Source of the DNA: Edaphochlamys debaryana | Lineage: Eukaryota; Chlorophyta; Chlorophyceae; Chlamydomonadales | Length of the DNA stretch: 64,000 nt | Assembly (NCBI GenBank): GCA_016858145.1 | Contig: JAEHOE010000211.1 | Coordinates: forward strand, 62,001-126,000 | Direction of reading: 5' to 3' | The notes under the pieces: model-generated | Told to the model about the DNA's origin: nothing | The model's database searches: none | What the model saw: the letters and a program-made list of their open reading frames with translations, nothing else | Made by a program: the position numbers and the translations under genes | In this document: piece after piece, positions 31,763 through 43,800 of the stretch | How the letters are laid out: each line of letters starts with the position of its first letter | Numbering within the stretch: position 1 is the first letter of the stretch

Positions 31763-34700
31763 ATGGACGTGGAAACCGGCGCCGTGAAGGCGTCGGTGGA
31801 CCCCGACGCCTCGGAGCAGTCGTATCGCAAGGAGAAGAGCTTTGCGGCGCAGGGGATGCGTATTATCTTCAAGGCGAGTCGTCGCAGTTTTGACCGGTGA
31901 CGCCCCTCGCACACGTGCACAAGGCCTGGACCTCAGTCCACTAGCTCGACCACTTCAAGGGCTCATGCGGGCTCAGGAGCCGTGGGCCCAGTCTCTATCG
32001 ATTTGAGTCAACCGCTGTCGGAAGCTGGACGTTGGCCTGGGCGTCTCAGCTTGCCCCTCCCCCCCCCCCTCGACCCCTGCCCGCGCCCCCTCCCAGGACC
32101 TGGACTACCATGTCCCTTCCAACACGCAGAAGGGCGAGCGGGCCTTCCTGCTCAAGAAGGTGGCGGGCGTGTTCGAGGCGCACCAGATGGCCGCACTGGT
32201 GAGACCAGCCACGGGCGGTCCCTTGTTCTCTGCACTCATGCGCGGGGGCCTCCTGTGAACACAGTCTGACCTGCCCCTACCGGCACCAGGCAAAGCCTCA
32301 CTGCAACCCCTCGCCTGGCGTCTCTGCTCTCGCTCGTTTGCCCCACAGATGGGTCCCTCCGGCTCCGGCAAGACCACCCTGCTGGATGTGCTGGCGGGCC
32401 GCAAAAACGCGGGCGTTACGGAGGGCACCATCGCCTTCGCCGGGCAGAAGCCCACCCCGCAGTTCCTGCGCCGCTACACGGGTGGGCGCAGGCTTGGGGC
32501 AGGGGTCTGCACTTGCAGTGCCGCAAAACGGCCCAGCCAGTGGTTTTGGGTCGAGTGTGCCTTGCTTTCTGTGGGCCCTGAGGCCCTCGCATGCGCCCCA
32601 CTGGCAGCACGCACCAACACACCCCTCTCCCCCCTCCGCTCCCAGGCTACGTGGAGCAGTTTGACACGCTCATCCCCACGCTGACGGTCTATGAGATGCT
32701 CCTGTACACGGCCGAGCTGAAGCGGCCGATGCGGGAGCCTCTGGACGAGAAGCGGGTCGCGGTGGAGGACCTGCTCAAGACGCTGCAGCTTGAGAGGTGC
32801 AGGGACGTCATGGTGAGGGCACGGAGGAGAGGGGGTGAGGAGCGGAGGTAGGCTTGGAGGACTGAAGGGGGTTGTTACCATCGGTTGGCGACTGCCGCGC
32901 CGCTCCTCCACCCTCCCACGCCGCCCCCCGACCCAGATCGGCAATGCCATGGCCAAGGGCATCAGTGGCGGCCAGGCCAAGCGCACCAACATCGGTGAGG
33001 GGCGCACCGGGTGCGGGCTGCACGCAGGGTAACGCACGGCCTTGTGGTCAGGGGTGCGTTGCGCACGACCCCGCACCCCTCGTGCCAACACGCACCCACC
33101 CCGCATCTCCTCTGGCCCCCCCAGGTATCGCGCTCATCACTAACCCGCGCGTGCTGTTCCTGGACGAGCCCACCTCGGGCCTTGACTCGTTCACGGCGAA
33201 CGAGGTCATGACCGTGGTCAAGGAGCTGGCGGGCAGCGGGGTGACCATCTGCGCCACCATCCACTCGCCCACCAGCTACTGCTTCTCGCTCTTCGACTCG
33301 CTCATCATGCTGGTCAAGGGGCGGGTCGTGTACTTCGGGCCGCGGGGTGAGCCCCGGGGGGCGGCCGGGAGGGATTCAGGCGCATTGAGAGCAGGGGGTT
33401 GCCGAGAGGCGGAGGAAGGGCAGCTCCGGGGCATGGCCCTGAAGGGGATGCTGGCTTAAAGCTCTTGCTGAGCATGGCATCAAATCTTGTGTGTGCCGAC
33501 GCTTTCTTCTTTACCTTCACCGTCCAGGCCACAGCGCGATTGAGTTCGCCCGCTCCGCCTGCCCCCACGTCAAGGAGTACCTCCCCGGCTACAACGATGC
33601 GGAGTACCTGTGAGTTCTACGCAAATGAGCATGTTGTGCATGGCGAAGCATGGGCTGCGCGAACACACCATGACCCGCCGCCGTTCTTCGTCTCAGGGTG
33701 GACCTGGTGACGGAGGCGGACCAGAAGGGCAAGAGCGACGACTTTGCCGACCACTACGAGAGGTGAGACCCCTGCTTTGGGGCGGGCTCAACTTTGTTCC
33801 GAAAGCGATGACAGGGGAATGCCCAAGGGCTGCAAGGTCGGAGGGCGGCCTGCTTGGACGTTTCATGACATGACTGGTGATGAAACTCGGGCCCCTGCCT
33901 GCCTGAGGTTCTTTGCGCTGTCTGACACACGCACCCCCTGCTGCCGCGTCCCCCGCAGCTCTGCCCTGTGCAAGGAGAACCTGGCCAAGATCGACTCTTA
34001 CCTGTCCGAGAGCGCCGACGTGCTCCCCGAGCACATCCAGAAGGAGCTGGCGGTGCGCAGCGCCACGGTGACGCCCTGGTGGTGGGGGCTCAAGACGCTC
34101 ATCAAGGTGGGGGAGGGGGGAGGGGGGGTGCATGGGGAGGATGGAAAGAAGATGGGGCGCGCGGGGTAGAGCAGGCAGAGCAGCGGTGTGCTCTCGACCT
34201 ACTGGTTGCAGGTTGCTGACTCTGTGCCCTGCCCTTGCTCCCTCATCTTGCCCTCGTCTCCGCCCCGCAGTACCGGTCCAGCAAGAACTTCAAGGACCCC
34301 GCCTTCCTGGGCCCCCGCATCGGCGACAAGATCTTCATCGGGTGAGCGCCACCCGCCACGCCACGGAGCCTTAATCCAACTCTCTGCCGCCGTAGGGCCC
34401 CCCCGTGCCCCACCTGGGCATCGCTCGATGACGCCGGCCTCGCTCGGTGCACAAAGCCCCTCCTGCAGCCCTGCGCCCTCCCCTGCCCCTGACCCTCCCC
34501 GCTGCTGCCCTCCCCCTCCCCCCGTCCCCCTCCCCCTCTAGCCTGCTGGTGATGACCCTGTACCTGGGCATCGGCGACAACCTGGCGCCAGACAACCTGG
34601 TCAACATCGCGGCCGTCATGTTTATGTGGTGCACGCTGCCCGCCTTCGGCGCTTCGGCCTACGTGCCGGCCCTCGTGCTCGGTGAGCAGCGCTGCTAGCT

Positions 34701-36141
34701 AGCCAGCATGCTTCTGCGGGCTCCGTCGAATGAGTCTTGCACGGTTCATGACGCCTAGCCCGGGTCCCTAGTCATTCTGACAGCTCTTGCTACAACCCCA
34801 GAATGAGCAGCCCTTGTAGCAAGCTGTGCGGTAGCATGCGGACGCGCTGTGTGCCCCGACCCCAAGTCTCGAAACTCCACCAAACAACTCCCGTGCGTCC
34901 ATCCACCCGCAGAGCGCGGCCTGTTCACACGCGAACGCTCCGACGGCCTCTACCTCGTCATCACCTACCTGCTGTCGAGGCTCTTCGATGAGCTTGTCCT
35001 GGCCTGTCTGTGCTCCCTGGGAGTGTCAGCCTTCGTCTTCTTCGGTGCGTGGGTTTCCGGGTCGAGCCTTGTACATTCAGTACTGCGGGAACTGTACGGT
35101 ACTGACCGTATCGGCCATACGTACTTCACCCACTGCTGAAGCCTTGATGCGTGGTCTATCTCAGCAGCTTTTTTATTCCACATAATTTACAATAATCACC
35201 GACCATCTCCTTCATTTCCCTCGGCATGTGTCCACTCAGGCATTCAGCTGCAGGGCCAGTGGGTTGTGTTTTGGCTCATCTACTGGATCACGCTCTCCAA
35301 CGGCATCGTGCTGGCCTACTTCATTGCCGCCATCTCGCCCAACCTCGACGTCGCCAACGCGCTGCTGCCCACCTACGTCGTCACGCTGCTCTTCTTCGGT
35401 GAGACTGCGGGGGCCAGCGCCCAGCGGGGGGGCTTGGGCGGCGGGGCAGGGGCAGCACGGCAGCCGAGGCGCTCAGGGAGGAGCTAGCTCTAAGCATTAG
35501 CTCCCGGGCGACACCACTCACCTGCCTTTCTCCGCCTCTCGCTCCTTCAGGCGGTTTCCTGTTCCGCTTCTCCAAGATCCCTCCGTGGTGGAAGTGGTAC
35601 AGCTACATTGACTTCCTGCGCTATGCCTGGGGCGCCGTCATGGTCAACCAGTTTGAGGGAGAGCGCAACGTCGAGTGGATGGGTGAGTCGAAGTATTGAT
35701 GGATGACTGGCCACTGCGCTTGACGGCGTTCTGGACTGGGGGATTGAGGGGAGGCTGCCAGCATGCCTGTCCTGCAGCACTCTGCGGCGCCCTGCCTGAC
35801 ACGCCCCCGCCCTCCGCCCCACATCCCCCAGGCACCACGGTTCTCAATTACTACTCCCTTGGCGAGATTGACAAGTGGGCCTACATGGGCTACCTGTCGC
35901 TGTTCTTTATTGTATTCTTCCTGCTGGCGCTCGTCACCATGCAGGTGGGAGGAAGGGCGAGGGGAGGGGAGGGAGGGGGGTGAGAGAGGTGGGAAGAATT
36001 CGAAGGAAGGCGAGGGGCGGAGAGGAGCGTCAAGAGAACGGACCGGGCTGAACGATGGATGGGGTACACTGTCTCACATTCCCTGGCGCCGCTCGCTGTT
36101 GCTCACCTCTCCCACAGTTCAAGAAGTACAGCTCCCGCTAA
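31763..36141 (+). CDS. ABCG-family half-transporter, copy B (16 exons)
   Basis: Exons 31763-31873, 32097-32198, 32349-32481, 32646-32812, 32937-32994, 33125-33346, 33528-33609, 33697-33762, 33959-34106, 34271-34341, 34542-34681, 34913-35044, 35240-35398, 35551-35682, 35832-35944, 36118-36141 (TAA): 619 residues. Walker A lies at about residues 73-83, ISGGQ at about 180, Walker B with DEPTSGLD at about 200-209 and the H-loop His at about 236. The membrane domain fills the last about 230 residues, with hydrophobic segments in exons 11-15. All motifs are intact, so the gene should be functional. Residue differences from copy A concentrate in exons 1, 8, 11 and 14. Exons 2-7 and their introns are almost identical to copy A. 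The substrate is unknown; lipid or hydrophobic-compound export is usual in the family. Confidence 0.95.
31874..32096 (+). other. GC-AG first intron of ABCG copy B
   Basis: Exon 1 ends TTCAAG and is followed by GCGAGT; the acceptor TCCCAG ends at 32096. Phase 0 on both sides, and no in-frame GT alternative. The same position in copy A has GCAAGT, so the GC donor predates the duplication. Confidence 0.8.
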
Positions 36142-37813
36142 GGCGCTGGGGCGAGTTGGCGACTGCAGAGGAGCAGCATCGCCTGCAGCCCCCAAACTCG
36201 TGGCCCTGAACGGCCCTGCGCCTGCTCAGACGCCCAACTGCCGGTACCAACTGGAAAAGCCCGGATGATGAGGCCAGCTGCGGAGGTGTAGCGCCTGGCT
36301 TCAGTGGTGGAAGCGCCGGTGGGCACGCGTCGCTAGTCACTGTGCCGGACGCCGAGGAGGAGGAAGCTGGGAGGACCGGGGCTGACCGGATGGGGGGGCG
36401 GCGGGGACGGGCGGGCATGATGGGAACAAAACCCAACCAGCTTCACATACCTTATCTTCATTTATATGCGAAGCACACTGCTATTCTGCGGAAGACTGAA
36501 GCAATTCTGAATTCCAGGTTATACGTGAACTTGTTCCTAGTCTTCACTATAATCTCATGCTCTGGTTTTGTGCGGTCTTGCCAGGGTAGGGGGGCTTGTC
36601 TGGTCTCACGTGTGGATCTTGTGATGAGTAGCTGGTCATTGGGGGCCTTTCTTGACACTTCGAGGGGTGCAGGTGGCGCATAGGGCAGTGTCGCATCACA
36701 TCGTCGTGTGTGTGCCCCCGTTTCTTCAAACTTGCCATTCCCTGCGCGCGTGTGCGTGCCTCGTGCGTACCGTGGGGGCGGGGGGGCGGGCGCCAGGGGC
36801 AACGAGGTCCTTTGCGCCAGGCGCGGTCCATCAACCCTCTTTGCACGGCTCGCTGCTGCCCACTGGTTACCTGCGGTTGTGCTGGACCCGAAACCGCAGT
36901 CATGTCATGTGACGACGAGTCATGTGAGCCCTTAGGCCCTGTGCTGTATGGCTGTCCAGGGGCCCAGGCCTTCCGGGGCTAATATGGCCCTCGTCGCCTG
37001 TTCGACGTTCGTCGGTTCGTGTAACAATATTGATGAATTGCGGCAGGAAGGCCCGCCGTCAGCGGAGCGGGCTGGTCTGCTGAAGTTGGGAGAGCGTGAG
37101 GGCCCCAGCGCTCTCAAATTCGCTGCGGGCCCCTGACAGAGCTAGGCCCGGGTCAAATCTCGTCCGTCGATTCGGGTCAGGGGTCGGCCATGCGAAGACC
37201 ATATGCCCATGATCCGGTAGTTGAGGCCCGTGAAGGGGCAGCAGGAGGGGAACGGGCGGGATTTGACACGGGAGGGGGGCAGGGCCAGTGCTCCAGCCCT
37301 GTCCTGAGTCCTGACTCCCTTCTGTATGCTTGTGTCCACAGCCGCGCAGGGGTATCTGAAGCCCGTTGAGGCAGGTGCATGCGGGGCTCTGAAGTTGACA
37401 GTCCCGCGGCGGAGCGGAATCGGGCTGGGCACGCCATCCGGATGGAAGGGGCTATTATAGACAACGGGGCGTAGTGCCGCGGTGACTGGCGTCGCATTAT
37501 GTTGGCCGACGCAGAATGCCTGTGCCTGTGAACGGGGTACCCTTCCGCCGAAAGTGGCTTGGAAGATGGAAGGGGCACACGCCGTGGCACACGCCTTGCG
37601 CGCGACCCCGGGGTCACTGGTACCGGAGCTCGCAGCTGCATTGGGCGTCCTCTGCAACTCGCTGCGCGCACATCCCAGAAGCTTTTGACAGAGCTTTTAC
37701 CTTGAGCTCTCAGCAACAGGCCCTGCCCGGTGCTTGCGCCGCTTGCTGTTTCTACCACGCGGTCCCTAGCGACCACAGGAGCACTGCTATCACTGCGCTC
37801 ACCACTTGCTGCC
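36142..37813. other. 3' flank of ABCG copy B and upstream region of the endopeptidase gene
   Basis: About 1.7 kb with no supportable gene. The antisense frame at 37177-37815 is Arg/Ser/Pro-rich without domain character and is probably a composition artefact. TGTAA at 37020 is the likely 3' end of copy B. No clear TATA box precedes the ATG at 37814. Confidence 0.45.
37020..37024 (+). promoter_or_regulatory. candidate TGTAA polyadenylation signal of ABCG copy B
   Basis: First TGTAA found downstream of the stop codon at 36141, giving a 3' UTR of about 880 nt, similar to the length inferred for copy A (about 800 nt). Confidence 0.4.
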
Positions 37814-40800
37814 ATGCGGGCTTATTCAGGCCCGGGCAGCGCGCTCGGCGCCCTGGGCGCATCCGCAAAGCCCTTGCCGGTTGCAAGCTTAGACACACGG
37901 CGTGCTCGTCATTCCTCAACGACTGCTAACGTCTGGAGCTGCGCGAGGGCTCTTGGCCAGCGCCTTTCCGGAGCAGATGCATCCATTCCGCATTCCGCGA
38001 GCGCTGCACGGCCCGGCGCCGCTTTCGGGCACGCATCATGGAAGCGTACTCTTTCGATCGCGGGCGCCGCACCGGAGGGCTCAGGTGCGTGCGTGGAGGA
38101 CCTTCTGCCCACACAACCCTGCCCCGCTCGATCCATCCATGCTCGAGCGCCAGACCGCCCGAGGGCACGCCCAACGCCCCCCCCCCCCGCCCGCAATCCC
38201 TGCACGCTACAGCCTCCTCTCTACATGTACCCCCAGCTGCCGCAGGCTCTGGTGCCCCTGCAGCTCCGACGGTCCCCCTGGACACATCCGCAGCGCACCG
38301 CCCCACCACGCCCTTCCCGCTGACGACCACGGTCGGCGGCACGCCCATACGGCAGGGCGGCGGCTACAAGCTCCCGCCGCCGGAGATTGCGTCTATCGTG
38401 GACGCTCCCGCCCAACCGTCGCTGTCGTACTCGCCCGACCGCAAGACGGTACGGTGGGGCCGCTGCGGCTGAAGTGGGTCGCCAGGGCGCGGTCACAGTC
38501 TGGGGCAGTTGGGGTCAGTTTGGAACAAAACAGGGAATGGGTGATTCAGGAGGGGCCACTTCCACGCCGGCATCAGGGCTGTCAGTAAATTCTCCAGCTG
38601 GAGGATTGGGCCCGCATAGCGGAGGCCTCTCCTCCCCTTCGCGCCATTGCCCCCCCTCTCCACCGTCCCTGCAGCTCACGCGGCCTCCCCTCTCCCTCCC
38701 TTCCTCCCCCTCATCCAACCCCACCCACCCACCCCACAGTTCCTGCAGCTCACGCGCCCCCCCTCGCTGCCGCCCATCTTCGAGATGGCCCGCCCCGAGC
38801 TCAAGCTGGCGGGGCTGCGGGTGGACCCCGACCTGTACGCCCGCAGCAAGATGAGCTACTACCTGGGTGGGTAGACGCGGGGTGGGGGGAGGCGGGGAGA
38901 TGGGATGGGGGGTGGGTGGGTGGGTGCAGGAGTGGGTGGGTGCAGGGGTGGGTGCGCTACCTAGGGAAATGTGTGTGTTTGGATGCTCGGGGTTGTGCGG
39001 ATACGTGTGTGTGTGTGGGGGGGGGGGCTAATACCCAGGAGGCTTCCGCGGCAAGATGAGCTATTACCTGGGTGGGTAGAAGTGGGGTGGGGGGAGTGGG
39101 GGAGGGTGGGCCCGCAGCAACAGCTGCTGCTACCTGGGTGGGTGCATGGGTGTCACAAGCATGGATATGAGTGGGAAAAGAGGTGGGATGGGTGGGTGGG
39201 ATGGACCAGCAGCAATGTGAGCAGATCCCAGGGTGTGTGGCTGTGGTCTTTGGGCGGGCTGGAACGTGGATGTGTGGGTTCGGGTTGCAGGCTGGGGGCC
39301 TGCCGAGTGCCGACCCCAGCCGCTGGCTTCTCGATCCCGACACCCCTCTTCCCTCCAGACATTTCCATCGTCCCCGCGACGGAGGTGGTGCCGGCGCCGC
39401 AGGAGAAGTGCAAGACGGTGGGTGCGCGGCGGGCGGGCGGGCGCCGGGGGCGACGGGATGAGGGCCACGGCCAAGGTCCAGGGAGGACGAACGGTCGAAC
39501 CCCCCATGTTCCGTAGTGGCTGTCAAACCCCCCACTTGCTAAGGGGCTGTCTCCCATTCCTGAATGGGTGGGCCACTGAGCAGGGCCCCAGGTCCAGGGG
39601 GCGCTGGGGACACCCGCAGCCTTTACTGGTGGAGAGCGAACGGGGGAACGCTGTAGCCGCTGGGGTGCCGCATCGCCTACGGCGCTGGGTCCTAGGTCCG
39701 TGTGCCCGGCGCAAAAGGTCTTCTGTCGTCAATGGGGTGCCTTAAGTCGTCTGGGTTTTTGGCTGGTTTGACGGAGCGGCGCTTGGTCTGGGGTTTCCTG
39801 GGCTGGCTTTGACCAGATTGCAGGACGCGTAGTGATATTTGGTAGTCAGCTGGAGAGGCGCCGCCGCGCCGCCGGCGGAGTCAGCAACGGTCTCTACCGG
39901 CGTCGGTGCCCATGCTGTTCGGACGAGCGCCATGCGGTATCCATGGGTCTTAGCCTGGGTTTGGGGTGAGCAAAGCGTGCACCCCAGACTGCCCGAGCTC
40001 CTCGTTACGCCGCCACCTCTCAGCAACAAACACCCCCACCACACCCCCTCCCGCCCCTCCCAGGTCTCCGGCTACCCGGCTGGCTCGTGGCTCAACTACG
40101 TCAGCTGGAGCCCCGACGGCACCCACATTGCCTTCACGGTGGGTGGGCGAGTGGGTGGAGGCCACCCGCCGGTCTGGAGCTACTTGGAGCACCGCCCTCC
40201 ATACCTCGGCCATGCGTCGACACCGCAACAGCAGCGCCCACGCCCTCAAGCTCCGGTCACCGTGTCCTTTCCGACCCCGTACCTTTCCACCACTCTCCCC
40301 ACCACCCCAGGTCCGCAGCCCCGGCGGCCCCGGCGACCCGCCCCGCAAGCCGCTGGAGCTGTGGCTGGCGGACCCCGCCACCGGCGCCTGTCGCCCCGCC
40401 ATGCCCGCGGCCCCCGGCTCCACGGAGCCCAGGCACCGCCTCAACACGGTGGGGGCGGGGGGTGGGGGTGGGGGTGGGGGGTGGGGGGTGGGGCACGGGC
40501 GCTGGGCTGTGCGTCGGGAGCTGTGCCCTGCGGCAGTGCTACGGCCCTGCCTTTCACCGCTAGAAATTGAGAGGTGCTGTGTTCTGGCTGATGACGTGGG
40601 CCTCACCGCTGTGGGTTCGGATGCTGGGTCCTGTATGTGGGCTACCTACGATCCCAACTGATGACAGGGCCTCTCGAGGACCTTGCACAGCCGCATGGTG
40701 CTGTGCTTCGCATGTTGCGCATGAGGAGGTAGGCCCTCGGGAATGCCGACTCACCTCTCCTTGCTTTCCAACTGCCCATCCCCAGGTCTTTGACGACTAC

Positions 40801-43800
40801 GCCCACACGTGCGTGTCTCATCATCACAGTTACGATCAATCAATATCGACTTCCGTCTGTTTATTATCAATCATCCTGCCCCTCTGCCCCAGGTGTTTGA
40901 CGACTACGCCTGGCTGGACGACTCCACGCTGGTGGCGGCGGTGCTGCCCGCGGGGCTGACGGCGCCGCCCTCGCGGCCCCCGCTGCCGCCCGGCCCCAAA
41001 ATCAGCGACAACACGGCGGGGCGCAAGAGCCAGAACCGCACCTGGCCGGACCTGCTCAAGGTGGGGGGGGGAAGAGGGGGGTTGCGGGGAACGTGTCTGC
41101 GTATGTAAGACACGGCGGGGCGCAAGAGCCAGAACCGTACCTGGCCGGACCTGCTCAAGGCATGGTGGGGGGTGGAAGGGGGGGACTCGGGGGGGACTCG
41201 GGGGAGGGAGAGGGGGAACATACGAGCAGCCGCAAGTCAAAGGTGCATGCCTGGCAGAGGACAGGTTCTCACTGTGTCCGCTCGTCCTATAGGACGAGTA
41301 CGACATCGCCCTGTTCGAGCACTACGGCGTGTCGGAGCTCGTACGGCTCGACGTGACCACGGGGCAGACGGTCACCATCGGCCAGCCGCGCATGTACATC
41401 GAGTGAGTCATGCCGTTGGTACGGCAGCATGGGAGCTGTGCACAGGGCTCACTTCGGCAGATCGCCTCTGGCACCGCCAATGCGCACGACACCTGTGATG
41501 AGGTGGACAAACGACGCCGGCTGGGAAAACCCTTGCTCTTCAGCTTGCTCCTGCCCCTCCCCCCTCTCTGCCAGGGTGGACCCCTCTCCCGACGGCCAGT
41601 ACCTCCTGGTTACGTGGCTGGAGCGGCCCTATTCGACCGCGGTGCCGTGCGGCCGCTTCCCGCGCCGCACGCAGCTGTGGAGGAGGGACGGGTCGCTGGT
41701 GAGGAGAGGGGCGACGGAGGGCGAGAGGGAGGCCATGAGCCGGGTCGAAGGGTCAGGGCAGGTTGGCGAGGGGGTACACGCGGCGGCGGAGGGGGCTGTC
41801 CAGGATGCGGCAGGTCGTTTGGGGGAGGAGACCCTCTGCGCAGCCCTTTACGGCCCGCCCCCGCACCTGGCCCGATTGCATCGCTGGTGCGCCCCCTCCG
41901 CTCCCCCCTCCGCTCCCCCCTCCGCCCGCCCCCAGGTCCGCGAGATCGCGGCGCTGCCCCTGGCGGAGGACATCCCCATCGCCTTCAACAGCTGCAGGGC
42001 GGGGCCGCGGTGGGTGCGGGGGGGCTGGGGGGTGGGGGTGGAGGTGGTTTTGGATGGGAAGAGAGGCGGGTGGGGCTTACGGACAGGCAGACGTACACCA
42101 AGGGAGGAGCACGAGCTCGCAGGCCCCCCACAGGGTGGTGTGGGGGTACGGGCACGGTTGGGGCGCTGGGTTCCCCACTCCTGCCTCACCCCTGGTGTTT
42201 CCGCCGCCGCTTCCACCCCCCTCAGAGGCATCAGCTGGCGCGACGACGCCCCGGCGGAGATCTACTGGATGGAGGCACAGGTGTGTGATGAGGGGTGGGA
42301 CAGGAGTGGCAGCAAAGGAGGAGGCCGTGAGAGGGAGTTAAGCGGTGGCAAGGGGACGACGGACCTTCCGAACTGAGGCGCCTGGGCGCACAGCTCAAGG
42401 GGCGAAGCGTAGTAACCATCTGAACCCTGGCCGGGAGTGCATGTGTGGTGCGAATGCACGCTATTCAACATCTTTGGCCTGGCCCTGCCCCTCGCTTGAG
42501 CGCGCCGCCTCTCCTCCCCTTCACCCCTTGTCCTCATCCTACCCCCCCCCCTTCCAGGACGGCGGCGACCCAGCCGTTGAGGTGTCCCCCCGCGACGTGG
42601 TCTACGCGCTCACCGCGGAGGCCGCCGCCGCCTCCCCGGACGCAGCGCCGCGGCAGATCGCCGCCACGGACCTGCGCTGCGGGGGCGTGGCCTGGTGGGT
42701 GGATCTGGATCTAGGTTGGATCTGGGGTGGATTCGGGGTGGTCCTGCGGTGGATTCGGATTGGATGTGGAGCTGGGACCTGCGCTGCGGGGCCGTGGCCT
42801 GGTAGGTTGCTGGGTGGGAGCTGCCGTATGGTCAATAAGGGGGGATCTGCGGTGGTGTCGGATAGGGTTTGGGGTGGGGCAGGAAAGGACGGCACGGGGA
42901 CCGCTGGCCGAGTACGCGTGCCGTGCTGCGCCCCGCCTCTGGGCTTCTCCGCCTCCCCCTCACCACCCCTTATCTTCGCCCTTCCCCCCCCCCGCTGCCT
43001 CGCAGGTGCGATAACGACCTGGCCGTGGTGTTTGAGTCCTGGTACAAGACCCGCCGCAGCGTGTGGTGGCGATTCTCGCCCTCGGACCCCGCGGGTGCGG
43101 CTTGGTGCTGGGACGTGGGACGCACGTGCTGCGTGCTGAGTGCTGAGTGCTGTGCAGACAGGCAGAGGGGGCCTGGTTTCGTGCAGAGAAGCGGGTGCGC
43201 CGTCTTGCCTGCCATAGGCTTCCCTTCGCACGATCGCAATGCATCAGCCCCTCCCGCTTGCACCCGGCGCCCCCCCCTCCCCAGCCCCCAAGACCATCAT
43301 CTTTGACCGTAACTACGAGGACGTCTACACAGACCCCGGCTCGCCCCTGACGAGGCGCACCGAGGTGCGTGGGGACAGGGTGTTGCCAGGATTCTGGATC
43401 CGGTTCAGATTCCGAGGTCACAGGGGAGAGGGTGCTGCAGGATTCCGGATCACACTGCAACACAGGGCCCAGTGCCAGGGTGCCAGGGGGCAAGCCTTTG
43501 CCTCATGCCCGTGCCTGTCGGGGCATGATTGTGACGCCCCACCTCTGCACTGGCACTTGCCTTGGCGGTCCGCATGCATGTCGAAGCGTGCGACCTCCCT
43601 GCGTGCGGTAACTCCGTGTCGTCCCCCAGCCGTTCCACCTCGCTCGCCGTCACTCCCATACCTCCTTTATCTATTGAGACCATTGCCCCGTCTGCCCCTA
43701 CCCCCCCTACCCCCATCCCCACCTTCACTCCCACTCCCACCCCTGCAGTGGGGCACTTATGCCATCGCCCGCGTCACCCCCGACCCCGTCACCCTAGCGG

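Noticed and set aside
37730..37813. Upstream extension of the endopeptidase from 37730
   Set aside because: That position is a GTG. The first in-frame ATG is at 37814 and already gives a plausible transit peptide.
37177..37815. Minus-strand frame of about 212 codons
   Set aside because: Ser/Arg/Pro-rich with no domain or introns. It lies over the probable 3' UTR of ABCG copy B and the promoter of the endopeptidase gene.
40786..40959. Alternative exon beginning with VFDDYAHT
   Set aside because: It is a short copy of the true exon start at 40893. Reading on puts the conserved region out of frame.
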